From an uncultured Lachnospiraceae bacterium (GTDB taxonomy: Bacteria > Bacillota > Clostridia > Lachnospirales > Lachnospiraceae): a DNA stretch of 43,153 bases. Shown one piece after another: positions 1-7,920 of this stretch. Under the pieces are notes generated by a model, which saw only the letters and a list, made by a program, of their open reading frames with translations, was not told the origin of the DNA and did no database searches. The DNA lies in NCBI GenBank assembly GCA_910588285.1, contig CAJUQB010000032.1, positions 1 through 43,153 on the forward strand. Reading direction: 5' to 3'. How positions within the stretch are numbered: position 1 is the stretch's first letter; each line of letters begins with the position of its first letter. The position numbers and the translations under genes are program-made.

Positions 1-140
1 ATAGTCTATACCATCGGTTTCTTTCGGTCAAGCCGACCTCTGAACTGTAACGTTTCGTTCTGCTCTGTTGCCTGTTCTGCTGTCGGCTCTCGTTCAGAAG
101 CTAGCAAGTCCTTTGAGTGACTGGTTCGCCTTTTCCGTAA

Positions 141-314
141 AAATCCCTCTCGATCAGGAACTACCGCAATTCCAAAAAATCTTTCGCATGCAACCACAGA
201 TGTAAGGACAGAAAGCGGCGTATCCGAAAAGAAGCCGAGAAAAAAGTGCTGCGTGGACATGGCGTTGATGAAACGGTCCTTGAGCAAATCATCATTGAAA
301 ACGGATTATATTGA
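141..314 (+). pseudogene. orphan 3' coding fragment, unrecognised
   Basis: An open frame begins just after an in-frame TAA at 138-140 and runs to TGA at 312-314, with no ATG and no ribosome binding site. It would encode a strongly basic stretch (KDRKRRIRKEAEKKVL) and end in IIIENGLY. The basic helical composition looks like the C-terminal end of a real protein, perhaps DNA-binding or from a mobile element, but I recognise no family. The rest of positions 1-360 shows nothing else convincing. It may be noise. Confidence 0.2.
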
Positions 315-368
315 ATCTGCTTCTGTGATTCATTCATGCATTTGTCGTGGATAAAATATATATTAATA

Positions 369-397
369 TTGACAAATGTAGTTAAAAGTGGTAATTA
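369..397 (+). promoter_or_regulatory. candidate sigma-A promoter
   Basis: A perfect -35 box TTGACA (369-374) is followed after 17 nt by the weak -10 TAATTA (392-397) in very AT-rich DNA. It points toward the gene starting at 595, but a hairpin-plus-T-tract lies between, so the leader may be attenuated. Confidence 0.35.
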
Positions 398-510
398 TAT
401 ATATGATTTACTGTGCACGGTAAAGATTATAAGATTGGTTTCTCAATAATATGCTGCACCCTTTGAGGGTGTAAAATGAATTGTATGATACCAGGGTCAA
501 AAGGTCAATA

Positions 511-544
511 AATCCAATGCAAGCTGGCTTGCAAGAGGATTTTT
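511..544 (+). terminator. hairpin with T-tract ahead of the first gene
   Basis: The outer stem AATCC/GGATT encloses a perfect TGCAAGC/GCTTGCA stem (518-533) and runs into TTTT. It sits 50 nt before the start at 595 and downstream of the candidate promoter, so it is either a leader attenuator or the terminator of upstream transcription. A smaller hairpin CACCC-TTTGA-GGGTG lies at 457-471. Confidence 0.45.
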
Positions 545-594
545 GAACTTGGGACCCGCAAAACACCGATAAGTGAATGCAGGGAGGTGAAAAA

Positions 595-1878
595 ATGCAG
601 GTTGGAAGTGTTTCTGGCGTAGACTACAGGTATCAGGCGGCAGCAAAAAGGCAAGTGTCCCATACGGATGCTTATTCCGGGGCGGTGACAGCGGCAGCGG
701 CGGAAAGAGAAGGAACGTTCCTTGGTTCGGCAGCAGTTCCCCAGGAGGGGCAATCTGCCGTTTATGGACTGCGTGCAGTCCTTTTAGGAAGGTCTACCTT
801 TGAGAAGCCCATAGTCCAAGTTATTTCCAATTTGAACGGCAAGAAAGAGGTATTTGATATTGATATCAGCCAGGTGGACCCCAAGAATGCCACCAGGATG
901 GAGATGTTTGCTTTATGTTCCTTTGCTGATTCCGATTCCGCAGGGCCGGGAACAAGGAGCCCCTTTCGTTCCTTCAAAATCCTGGAGATATGCGAGGAAA
1001 CAGCAAAGCAGGGCGGTTCTATGGGGCAGGCGGATGCCAGCGAATCCAAATGGGAACAGTTTAAAACTGAAAAATTAGATTGGATTGAGCGAACGGAACA
1101 TGTCTGCGACATAGCGAATACCAGTACAGACCCCAAAGCGTTGGATTTATTTTCCAAGGGGAAAAAGCTGCAGGGGATGTTTGAAAAATATTCCGATATG
1201 GCGTCGTCTGTGGCAGATGGCATAAGTGTGAAATACATGAATGTAATAGATGGTTACGTATGCTCGATGCCTAATTCTGGAATCTCCTTCTATTATACCC
1301 CCTCCACGGGAGAATTGGATTGTGTAGATAATACAAGTCCCAAAGAGGGCAGGACAATTCTGTGGAGTAAGGAGATTTCAGAAGAGGATTATGAGAGATG
1401 TTTTGCATTGTTTGGAAGATATCAGGGTGAGAGGACTTGGGAGTACCGGTATGAAGCATATCTGGGACATGAAGATTTTTGGGATATGCTTTTGAACCAC
1501 GAATTCGATGCAGAGGCATTGGAGGGGGCAAATAAACAGCTTACAGATAAGCAGCTGTTTGAAAAGCTATTCCGAAATTGCCCGGAAACGGTGAAAGAGG
1601 CATGGGAAAATGCAATGATGGAAACAGGCAATGTATTTCCAGCGGATGAGGATGGCAAGGTAACTTATTTTTCAGAGCTTTATAAGCAGATATTTGCCAA
1701 TGCAATCAAAGGGAATGCCTATGAAGTTTTGGGGAATACAGAGGAAGATGCCATCGAATTTGCACGCCGTGCCATCGACAGGCTGAGTGATGCAGGCGGT
1801 TACAATTATAATACCCAGCATATGCGTGAAAGAGAAATGCGGTTTTATAAGGTGTTTATGAACAATTTGACAAAATAA
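595..1878 (+). CDS. unrecognised 427-aa protein
   Basis: The ATG at 595 is chosen because AGGGAGGTG (581-589) is ideally spaced; an in-frame ATG at 577 would lie upstream of that site. The N-terminus (MQVGSVSGVDYRYQAAAKRQ) is polar and alanine-rich, with no signal peptide or transmembrane segment. The remainder is a mixed alpha/beta acidic protein rich in Trp, Tyr and Glu, ending in a basic helix (HMREREMRFYKVFMNN). The N-terminal style recalls clostridial and Bacillus DUF4885/DUF6033-like proteins of unknown role, but I cannot assign it firmly. It is monocistronic: a hairpin precedes it and an inverted repeat follows. A soluble cytoplasmic or leaderless secreted protein is possible. Confidence 0.75.
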   Translation: MQVGSVSGVDYRYQAAAKRQVSHTDAYSGAVTAAAAEREGTFLGSAAVPQEGQSAVYGLRAVLLGRSTFEKPIVQVISNLNGKKEVFDIDISQVDPKNATRMEMFALCSFADSDSAGPGTRSPFRSFKILEICEETAKQGGSMGQADASESKWEQFKTEKLDWIERTEHVCDIANTSTDPKALDLFSKGKKLQGMFEKYSDMASSVADGISVKYMNVIDGYVCSMPNSGISFYYTPSTGELDCVDNTSPKEGRTILWSKEISEEDYERCFALFGRYQGERTWEYRYEAYLGHEDFWDMLLNHEFDAEALEGANKQLTDKQLFEKLFRNCPETVKEAWENAMMETGNVFPADEDGKVTYFSELYKQIFANAIKGNAYEVLGNTEEDAIEFARRAIDRLSDAGGYNYNTQHMREREMRFYKVFMNNLTK

Positions 1879-1895
1879 TAGACATGTGAAAGAAT
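1867..1895 (+). promoter_or_regulatory. candidate promoter of the blaI-blaR1-like pair
   Basis: TTGACA (1867-1872), a 17-nt spacer and AAGAAT (1890-1895, four of six matches) overlap the end of the preceding gene. The predicted transcript would begin just before or within the inverted repeat at 1899-1941. This is a guess from spacing and consensus. Confidence 0.35.
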
Positions 1896-1898
1896 TCA

Positions 1899-1941
1899 TC
1901 GAGGGTAAAAGATATGGTACAAAGAGTCATTTTACCCTCGA
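1899..1941. promoter_or_regulatory. perfect 12-bp inverted repeat: operator or terminator
   Basis: TCGAGGGTAAAA (1899-1910) is repeated exactly in inverse as TTTTACCCTCGA (1930-1941) across a 19-nt loop. It lies between the unknown gene and the BlaI-type repressor, directly behind the candidate promoter. No clean T-tract follows, which weakens a pure terminator reading. BlaI-family dimers bind dyads, so autoregulation here is plausible, but the sequence does not match the classical TACA-N2-TGTA bla operator. Confidence 0.5.
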
Positions 1942-1982
1942 CTTTGATTTTATGGCTGTCAAGTAGAGAAAGGAGATAAAAG

Positions 1983-2369
1983 GTGGAAGATGATGTTAGA
2001 AATTTATCAGCAAGCGAGGCATTAATCATGAAAGTCATCTGGGAGGCCGGTGGGGTAATACCCTTCCTGGAGCTATTGGAGCGGCTGCGGACTGATTATG
2101 GCAAGGATTATTCCAGAAATTCAGTTGCGACATTTCTTCAGCGCATGGCAGATAAAGGATATGTGGAGAGCCAGCGAAAAGGAAAAAATGCCTATATTCG
2201 GGCTTTGAAGAACAGGGATGAATATGCATATCAGAAGCTGTGCCACGAGAAAGATATGTGGTTTTCGGGAAAAGCTGCTAATTTAGTACACGCTATGCTG
2301 AAACGTAACGACATTACGAAGGAAGACGCAGCGGAAATAAGGAGTATGTTGGATGAGCTGGACAATTAA
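1983..2369 (+). CDS. blaI: BlaI/MecI/CopY-family repressor
   Basis: A 128-aa protein starting at GTG 1983 behind AAGGAG (about 1972). Residues 1-75 form the winged helix of the Penicillinase_R family: LSASEALIMKVIWEAG, then YSRNSVATFLQRMADKGY as recognition helix and wing. The C-terminal helices (about 85-128) form the dimerisation and protease-cleavage module. The family represses its own operon and is released when the partner M56 metallopeptidase signals. The next gene encodes that partner and overlaps this stop by 17 bp, so they are translationally coupled. No beta-lactamase or PBP gene is nearby, so the regulated stress is unknown. Confidence 0.9.
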   Translation: MEDDVRNLSASEALIMKVIWEAGGVIPFLELLERLRTDYGKDYSRNSVATFLQRMADKGYVESQRKGKNAYIRALKNRDEYAYQKLCHEKDMWFSGKAANLVHAMLKRNDITKEDAAEIRSMLDELDN

Positions 2370-3708
2370 TTTGGCGGGAATCATTGTTTTTACAAGTTTA
2401 ACAGGCAGCATTGCGCAAATAATCTGGTACTTTACAAAGAGGAGGCTTGAAAAATATGGGTATTTGCGTTGGTGTTATACTGGTTTGTGGGCAGTGACCT
2501 TATTGTACTTTATACCAATTGCATTTGGTGTAATGAAATGGAGTGCGAATTACCACGGTATGTGGGGAGGCGTATTATTTGAGCCGACACCGATCCTTCT
2601 GAGAATCTGTGAGATAGCCATTTTGCTTTGGATTTTGGGGGTGGCGGTGATGGGAATAAAGCTATTTTGGGATATCAGATGTCTGCGGTCCCTCTGCCGT
2701 AATTCTATGGTATGCGAATTTTGGAAAATGGAGCTGTTTGAGAAGGTATGTGGCGAATTGGGGATATTGCCCCAAAAGGTTAGAATGCGCCAGAGCTTTG
2801 ATATGGTGATGCCGGTATTTACCGGGATCCGAAAGCCGACTGTTATCATTCCTGCAATCCACGAATTCCAGGAGGAACAGCTGCGGGCAATTTTTCTGCA
2901 TGAGCTCACCCATTATAAGCAGGGAGACGCTTGGCTGATGCTGCTGTCAAGAGGTTTAAAGGCGACACAATATTTCAATCCATTTGTCTGGTGGTTGAAT
3001 AGCCTTACAGATAAATGGAGTGAATTTGTATGTGATTCTAAGGTTTATGTGAAGACTGGCGGCCTTGAGAGCTATTACGGGGTCATTTGCAGTTTGATGG
3101 AGGCAGTTTGTAGAATCAGTGAGGGTCCATTTGCGTATTTAGGAAAAGACAGAAATGAAGTGAAAGAGAGGCTTTTATATATGAAAGAATTTGATAAAGC
3201 AAAGAAAAGGCCGGCAGCAGCAGGTGTTGTATTGAGTGTTGCCCTTTTGGCTTCCGGTTCCCTTACAGCGGCTGCCGCGAATGGTGTGGCAGAAGGATAT
3301 CGGGAGGTGTATGGCCAGACAGTGGTTAATATAGAAGAAAAGATTGTGCCGGTTCCTATAGAAGAACATACGGATGATGGGCCGGCAGATGGGATTACAG
3401 TGGTGGAAGAAAAGATTCCGGACGATAGAACCTCTGTAAATTGGACAGTGTCGGGGAATAACATGAAGACAACATCCGGTTTTTATGTTAAATCGGGGCA
3501 GGAGATAGCAGTATTTGCTATAATTACATCGGGGGATAGCAGTGTAAATGTTGGAATTGTAGATGTGTCCGGAAAGAGAAGGTATATAACTGTAAACGGC
3601 AGTGCCAGTTATAGTTTTTCTATCTCCAATTCCGGTACCTATCGTGTATTTATTGAGAATAGGAGCAGTACAGCTGTGGGTATGGAGTTGGTGTATCATG
3701 TCAAATAA
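2353..3708 (+). CDS. blaR1: BlaR1-type M56 membrane metallopeptidase with a short C-terminal sensor domain
   Basis: A 451-aa polytopic membrane protein. Hydrophobic segments lie near residues 5-25, 35-55, 80-105 and about 290-310. The zinc motif HELTH is at 183-187 within FLHELTHYKQGD, followed by an FVWWLNSL segment, as in family M56. In the classical pathway the peptidase inactivates the cognate BlaI repressor after its outer domain senses a ligand. Here the outer region (about 310-451) is not a penicillin-binding fold; it is a roughly 140-residue Ser/Thr/Val-rich, beta-sheet-like domain. This suggests a ligand other than beta-lactam, or an envelope-stress signal. GGAG sits 8-12 nt before the chosen ATG, inside the end of the repressor gene. 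Confidence 0.88.
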   Translation: MSWTINLAGIIVFTSLTGSIAQIIWYFTKRRLEKYGYLRWCYTGLWAVTLLYFIPIAFGVMKWSANYHGMWGGVLFEPTPILLRICEIAILLWILGVAVMGIKLFWDIRCLRSLCRNSMVCEFWKMELFEKVCGELGILPQKVRMRQSFDMVMPVFTGIRKPTVIIPAIHEFQEEQLRAIFLHELTHYKQGDAWLMLLSRGLKATQYFNPFVWWLNSLTDKWSEFVCDSKVYVKTGGLESYYGVICSLMEAVCRISEGPFAYLGKDRNEVKERLLYMKEFDKAKKRPAAAGVVLSVALLASGSLTAAAANGVAEGYREVYGQTVVNIEEKIVPVPIEEHTDDGPADGITVVEEKIPDDRTSVNWTVSGNNMKTTSGFYVKSGQEIAVFAIITSGDSSVNVGIVDVSGKRRYITVNGSASYSFSISNSGTYRVFIENRSSTAVGMELVYHVK

Positions 3709-3803
3709 GGATATGAAGGACATTTTTGCTATTGATAGTTGTGTTTTTGTTGGGATTTGTGTAGTATAATCCATGTTAGATATTGACTGGAAAAGGAGCA
3801 GAA

Positions 3804-4478
3804 ATGGCTTATAAGATATTGATTATAGATGATGATACCGAGCTTCTCAAAATGCTGAAAAAGTATCTTGAAATAAAAAAGTATGAAATCATTACAGCAG
3901 AGAATGGATGGAAGGGGTTAAATAAAATAAAGCTGCAGCCGGATCTCATATTGCTGGATGTAAATATGCCGGACATGGACGGGATAGAGGTATGCAGGAG
4001 GATACGGGATAAGGTAGACTGCCCGATTTTATTTCTGACTGCACGGGTAGACGAACAGGATGTTGTAAACGGGCTATCTTCCGGAGGCGACGACTATATT
4101 TTAAAGCCCTTTCGTCTGAAAGAACTTGATGCAAGGATTACGGCGCACCTGAAACGAGAAACACGGCGCAAAGAAAAGACAGAGGTGTGCTTCCAGGGTG
4201 AGCTGTCTATTGATTATAAGGCGAAGACCGTGCAGATTCACACAGATTATCTGGAGCTGACAAAATTAGAATATGGAATTATTGAATTTTTGACCATGAA
4301 TCCGGGGATGGTCTTTGATAAAGAAAGAATTTATGAGAGGGTCTGCGGTTATGATGCAGAAGGGGACAGCAGGGTGATTACAGAGCTGATCCGCCGAATC
4401 AGAAAGAAGATTCAGCAATATACGGAAAACAAATATATTGAAACCGTATGGGGGATGGGATACCGATGGATAAAATAA
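3804..4478 (+). CDS. OmpR/PhoB-family response regulator
   Basis: 224 aa. The ATG at 3804 is placed behind AAAGGAG (3792-3798). The receiver domain (1-115) has the acidic pocket D9-D10-D11, phospho-acceptor D52 in LLDVNMPDMDG, Thr in FLTAR and Lys in YILKPF. The winged-helix output domain (about 130-224) ends in the typical ETVWGMGYRW. The kinase gene begins inside its last codons (start at 4466). With the ABC exporter downstream, this resembles the two-component systems that switch on bacteriocin- or antibiotic-export pumps in Firmicutes; the target promoter is not proven. A TATAAT lies at 3765-3770 without a good -35. Confidence 0.92.
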   Translation: MAYKILIIDDDTELLKMLKKYLEIKKYEIITAENGWKGLNKIKLQPDLILLDVNMPDMDGIEVCRRIRDKVDCPILFLTARVDEQDVVNGLSSGGDDYILKPFRLKELDARITAHLKRETRRKEKTEVCFQGELSIDYKAKTVQIHTDYLELTKLEYGIIEFLTMNPGMVFDKERIYERVCGYDAEGDSRVITELIRRIRKKIQQYTENKYIETVWGMGYRWIK

Positions 4479-5680
4479 GAAATCTTTCCGTGAGAAAAAC
4501 CATTCTTTTGTATATGGCGGTTGCCTTATTTTGCAGTTTTATGATCACGGATGTCATTGTCAGAATTGCCGAACAGACACAAACGCGTATCTGGTGGAAG
4601 TATATAGATAAAGAAGCATATTTATATTTGGAAGCAGCGGAAAAGAAAGATCCTGGTTATATAGTGAAGATTCCAAGACCGAGTTCTTATGAGATGACAC
4701 AGTCAGACGTTTTTGTGTCAGAACTTTGCGATTTTTTAGAATCTTATACTGTGGTGATCTTGTCTATGGCGGGAAGCTGCGGGGCAGTTTTCCTCTTTTA
4801 CCGGAACAAGTTACGAAAGCCCATGGAAGAACTGGAGAAAGGCTCCAAAAAGATTGCAGAGAATCAGTTGGATTTTTCCATTTCCTATGAGAATAGAGAC
4901 GAGATGGGCCAGCTTTGCAGGGAGTTTGAGCGGATGCGGGAACAGCTTGCCAGAAATAATCAGGCATTGTGGAAGACCGTGGAGGAGGAAAAGATGCTGC
5001 GGGCGGCTATTGCCCACGATATACGCGCGCCCTTGTCCGTTTTGAAAGGGTATCAGGAAATGCTGATGGAATATCTGCCAAGCGAAGATATCGATCTGGG
5101 ACAGGCCATGGAAATGCTGTCAGAAAGCGGACATCAGATTGAACGTATGGATGCCTTTGTAGAAGCAATGCGGAAATTGAGCAGTTTAGAAAACCGGCAG
5201 CTGACCCCGGAGAGTATCTCCGCCGGACAATTGGAGAAGGAGATTCAGGGGGAACTTGCCATTTTGGAAAAAGAATATGGGAAACAATGTGTGTTACTGG
5301 CATCAGAATCAAAGGAAGAATTTTACGGGGATAAGGAAGTTATTTTGGAGGTAACGGAAAATCTTCTGTCAAATGCCCTGCGTTATGGGAAACAGCAGAT
5401 TACAATTGCGGTAAACATTGGATATGCAAAGCTAAGCATCTGCGTCATAGATGACGGCGACGGTTTTCGGGAAGAGGCAGAAAAAATTACAGAAGCCTTC
5501 TATGGGCAGAATGTAAAAGACAGCCTGAAACATGCGGGGCTGGGAATGTATATCAGCAGGCTGTATTGCGAAAAGCATGGGGGAAAATTGGTTTTGGGAA
5601 ATGAGGAGCAGGGAGGGGCTGTGGTGACAGCAATATTCCGTCGGATTGCGTATGCCAATGGCAGTATTTTGAAAAATTAA
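4466..5680 (+). CDS. two-component sensor histidine kinase
   Basis: 404 aa from ATG 4466 (an alternative in-frame ATG is at 4448); the gene overlaps the regulator by 13 bp. Two membrane helices (about 10-32 and 95-115) bracket a short extracytoplasmic loop of roughly 60 residues. A HAMP segment (NKLRKPMEELEKGSKKI) follows, then the HisKA phospho-acceptor H184 in AHDIRAPLSVLKGY, the N box (ENLLSNALRYG), G1 (DDGDGF) and G2 (HAGLGMYI). It is complete and should autophosphorylate. The tiny outer loop resembles kinases that sense cell-envelope-active peptides through membrane or transporter partners, which fits the exporter genes 500 bp downstream. Confidence 0.92.
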   Translation: MDKIRNLSVRKTILLYMAVALFCSFMITDVIVRIAEQTQTRIWWKYIDKEAYLYLEAAEKKDPGYIVKIPRPSSYEMTQSDVFVSELCDFLESYTVVILSMAGSCGAVFLFYRNKLRKPMEELEKGSKKIAENQLDFSISYENRDEMGQLCREFERMREQLARNNQALWKTVEEEKMLRAAIAHDIRAPLSVLKGYQEMLMEYLPSEDIDLGQAMEMLSESGHQIERMDAFVEAMRKLSSLENRQLTPESISAGQLEKEIQGELAILEKEYGKQCVLLASESKEEFYGDKEVILEVTENLLSNALRYGKQQITIAVNIGYAKLSICVIDDGDGFREEAEKITEAFYGQNVKDSLKHAGLGMYISRLYCEKHGGKLVLGNEEQGGAVVTAIFRRIAYANGSILKN

Positions 5681-5754
5681 AATCGGGGATTGACAGGAAT
5701 TAAAAAATAGCTTATTATTGAAAATAAGAAATGGGTTTTTACCGTACAGTGTTT

Positions 5755-5913
5755 TCACTCAAGCGGGCTGCTCGTTTCTTTTTTTATTGCCAAAATATCA
5801 TACAGATATTTCCAGTCATCCCGCACTTTTGCCCGAAACCGGATATCGTTGATCAGAACCAGCTTTTTACCGCCTGCATCAGTTATGATATTTACATTTC
5901 TATTTTCAATCAT
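5755..5913 (-). CDS. 52-aa small protein, probably the truncated N-terminus of a longer family
   Basis: Minus-strand ATG (5911-5913) behind a GGGGG-type site, reading MIENRNVNIITDAGGKKLVL, then LINDIRFRAKVRDDWKYLYD, and stopping at 5755-5757. The opening LINDI.F...R..DW pattern is one I associate with a clostridial hypothetical family of about 150 aa; here it stops soon after DDW, so it may be a broken copy. A well-spaced promoter (5993-6021) faces it. It lies between the kinase and exporter genes on the opposite strand. Function unknown. It could be a relic. Confidence 0.4.
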   Translation of the reverse strand: MIENRNVNIITDAGGKKLVLINDIRFRAKVRDDWKYLYDILAIKKETSSPLE

Positions 5914-5992
5914 CTCTTTTGTTCCCCCTTTTTTATTTCTTGATTGTCAGACATTAAACTGGATACTCCTCTGTTGGGAGGGATTTTTCCTT

Positions 5993-6021
5993 ATTATAAA
6001 TGGGTACTCATTATTGGTCAA
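5993..6021 (-). promoter_or_regulatory. promoter facing the minus-strand 52-aa ORF
   Basis: Read on the minus strand: TTGACC (6016-6021), a 17-nt spacer, then a perfect TATAAT (5993-5998). It would start transcription about 75 nt upstream of the small ORF at 5913. The rest of 5914-6183 contains no convincing gene. Confidence 0.5.
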
Positions 6022-6183
6022 GATGTTTGTAATTTTGAGTCAGAACACATCAAAGAAAGAGAATCCTGATTGTTTTTCTGTTGTGATTTTTCTTTTACAA
6101 TAGATTTTAGATCATAGGTTTTTGATCATGGAATCATCTCTTTGATGCTATGATAGAATCGCTATAAATGAAGGAGGCAGGCT

Positions 6184-7245
6184 ATGTGGTCCATTTTGAA
6201 AAGAGAGGTAAAAATTTATATGAAAAACCCTCTGTTCTGGCTTGGCGTTGCAATTGGTGTTTTGATCGTATTTGTAAATGTAAGCCCCTATCTGAAGATC
6301 CATTATCTTGGGGAAGGGGAAACCATTGTGAACGACGATCCGGAAACCTATGGAGATAAAGATGTTTTTCACGGATATGTGCCCACGGAGGAAGGGCTGC
6401 GGCGGGAAATGTGGGAAGAACGGATACGGGAAACCTTGATTTCCGTATTCGAGATGGACAATGAGAAGGCGCAGTCTGTGATCCATGAAATGAAAGGGAT
6501 GGATATTATGGCAGCCTGCGCCCATTTGGAAGGGTATGGTTTTGACAATGCATATTATGACTATGGGGCTACAGCCATCCGTAAAGGAACCCGGGAAGAA
6601 ATCAATTCTTATATAGCGGGGAAGCTGGAAAACAGGGCATTTTCGTACTATTTTTCCAGGAAATTTGCCGATTTTGCAGGGGTGTTTATGGGATTTTTCG
6701 CAACCATTTTATTGTCCGCGTTATTTATGCAGGATACCAGAAAAAATACCTATGAGCTTCTTCATACAAAGCCTGTCAGCGCGGGAAAATATCTGTTGGG
6801 AAAAGCAGGGGGTGGTTTTGCAGTCTGCCTGATCACGCTGGCTGTCTTAAACCTGATATTTTTTGGTATTTGTTTTATCGCAACGAGAAACCGCGGATTT
6901 GAGGTTCATTTGGCGGACTTTTTATTGGCAAGCGTTCTATATATCCTGCCTAACATGCTGATGATTGTAAGTGTTTACAGCCTGATTTCACTGGTATTTA
7001 AAAGTCCGCTGCCGGCTGTGCCGCTTCTGTTTCTTTATATCGTGTATTCCAATATGGGAAGTATGAATGGGGAAGGCATCTATGGATATTACGGCAGACC
7101 CTTGGCGATTATGGTGCGGTTCCCGGGCAGATTTTTTGATACTGCCCCTCCGCCAATGATATTGCTGAATCAGAGTTTTCTCATCTTAGCTGCTGTGTGC
7201 ATCCTCTTTCTGTCAATGCAGATTTGGAAAAGGAGGCGGTTATAA
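6184..7245 (+). CDS. ABC exporter permease (ABC-2 type)
   Basis: 353 aa; ATG at 6184 behind AAGGAGG (6170-6176). One N-terminal membrane helix (NPLFWLGVAIGVLIVFVNV) is followed by a roughly 130-residue hydrophilic outer domain. A cluster of five membrane helices fills residues 160-350. The motif LLHTKPVSAGKYLLGK resembles the cytoplasmic coupling loop of ABC-2 permeases. The gene ends on a TAA whose last A starts the next ATG (1-nt overlap). With the second permease and the ATPase it should form a heterodimeric exporter, probably for a peptide or cell-wall-active compound. Substrate unknown. Confidence 0.85.
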   Translation: MWSILKREVKIYMKNPLFWLGVAIGVLIVFVNVSPYLKIHYLGEGETIVNDDPETYGDKDVFHGYVPTEEGLRREMWEERIRETLISVFEMDNEKAQSVIHEMKGMDIMAACAHLEGYGFDNAYYDYGATAIRKGTREEINSYIAGKLENRAFSYYFSRKFADFAGVFMGFFATILLSALFMQDTRKNTYELLHTKPVSAGKYLLGKAGGGFAVCLITLAVLNLIFFGICFIATRNRGFEVHLADFLLASVLYILPNMLMIVSVYSLISLVFKSPLPAVPLLFLYIVYSNMGSMNGEGIYGYYGRPLAIMVRFPGRFFDTAPPPMILLNQSFLILAAVCILFLSMQIWKRRRL

Positions 7246-7916
7246 TGGTGGGTGAAATGAAAATCTCCCTGACCTTTCCAAAGCTGGCTTATGCAGTATT
7301 TTTTGCCATGATCTTAAGTCTCGTCAGAGGGGTGTCCTATTCCAACGAAATTGGGATTGCATTAGAGGCGCCAATGGCAATCCTTGCCTTCACGTTCTGC
7401 GCAGATACCTATACGCAGGAAATTGTCAGCAGGCGGTCAGAAATCTGGCGGCTATGCCCTATGAAAAAGAGAATTCATTTTATTTACAGACGGATTTTGA
7501 TACAGGAACTATTCTTACTGACTGTCGCCGCCATTTCCTATGGACTTTTTTTTCTGTTCCAGAATCCAATCACATATGGAACATGGGAAAAGGGGTTGGA
7601 AAGTGAAACGTGCCTGTTTTTCATATATGTTGCAGCTATCGCTGTCACCCTTGGCTTCTGGGGGATTTTATCCAATCTGATTTCCTGCCTGTTTCGGAAC
7701 ATGTGGGTGGGAATCGGAGGCTGCCTGGTGCTGTGTCTGTTTACAAATTCCATCATCGGAGACAGAATCCTTGGCCCATGGAACCTGTTTTCTTATTCGT
7801 TCAGAAACTTAGAGGACAGCAGTGATTTTAGCTGGATATGCGGAAAGGCTGTCTGTATTTGTATTGGAATCCTGGCAATGGCATTATTGCCTGAAATTAT
7901 CAAGAAAAGAGGGTAA
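7245..7916 (+). CDS. second ABC exporter permease
   Basis: 223 aa from ATG 7245, behind AGGAGG (7231-7236) and overlapping the preceding stop by 1 nt. It has about six hydrophobic helices (for example AYAVFFAMILSLV, FLLTVAAISYGLFFLF, FIYVAAIAVTLGFWGIL, VCICIGILAMALLPEII). MKKRIHFIYRRILIQ looks like the intracellular coupling segment. It lacks the large outer domain of its partner, so the two are paralogous subunits with unequal roles. The ATPase gene follows after 4 nt. Confidence 0.82.
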   Translation: MVGEMKISLTFPKLAYAVFFAMILSLVRGVSYSNEIGIALEAPMAILAFTFCADTYTQEIVSRRSEIWRLCPMKKRIHFIYRRILIQELFLLTVAAISYGLFFLFQNPITYGTWEKGLESETCLFFIYVAAIAVTLGFWGILSNLISCLFRNMWVGIGGCLVLCLFTNSIIGDRILGPWNLFSYSFRNLEDSSDFSWICGKAVCICIGILAMALLPEIIKKRG

Positions 7917-7920
7917 GGCT

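Noticed and set aside
1983..3708. Beta-lactam resistance regulon
   Set aside because: The repressor and peptidase match the family, but the sensor is not PBP-like and no beta-lactamase or PBP gene is nearby.
5731..5943. 70-residue plus-strand frame MGFYRTVFSLKRAARFFFYC
   Set aside because: No ribosome binding site, Phe/Cys/Ile-rich shadow composition, and antisense to the better-supported 52-aa minus ORF.
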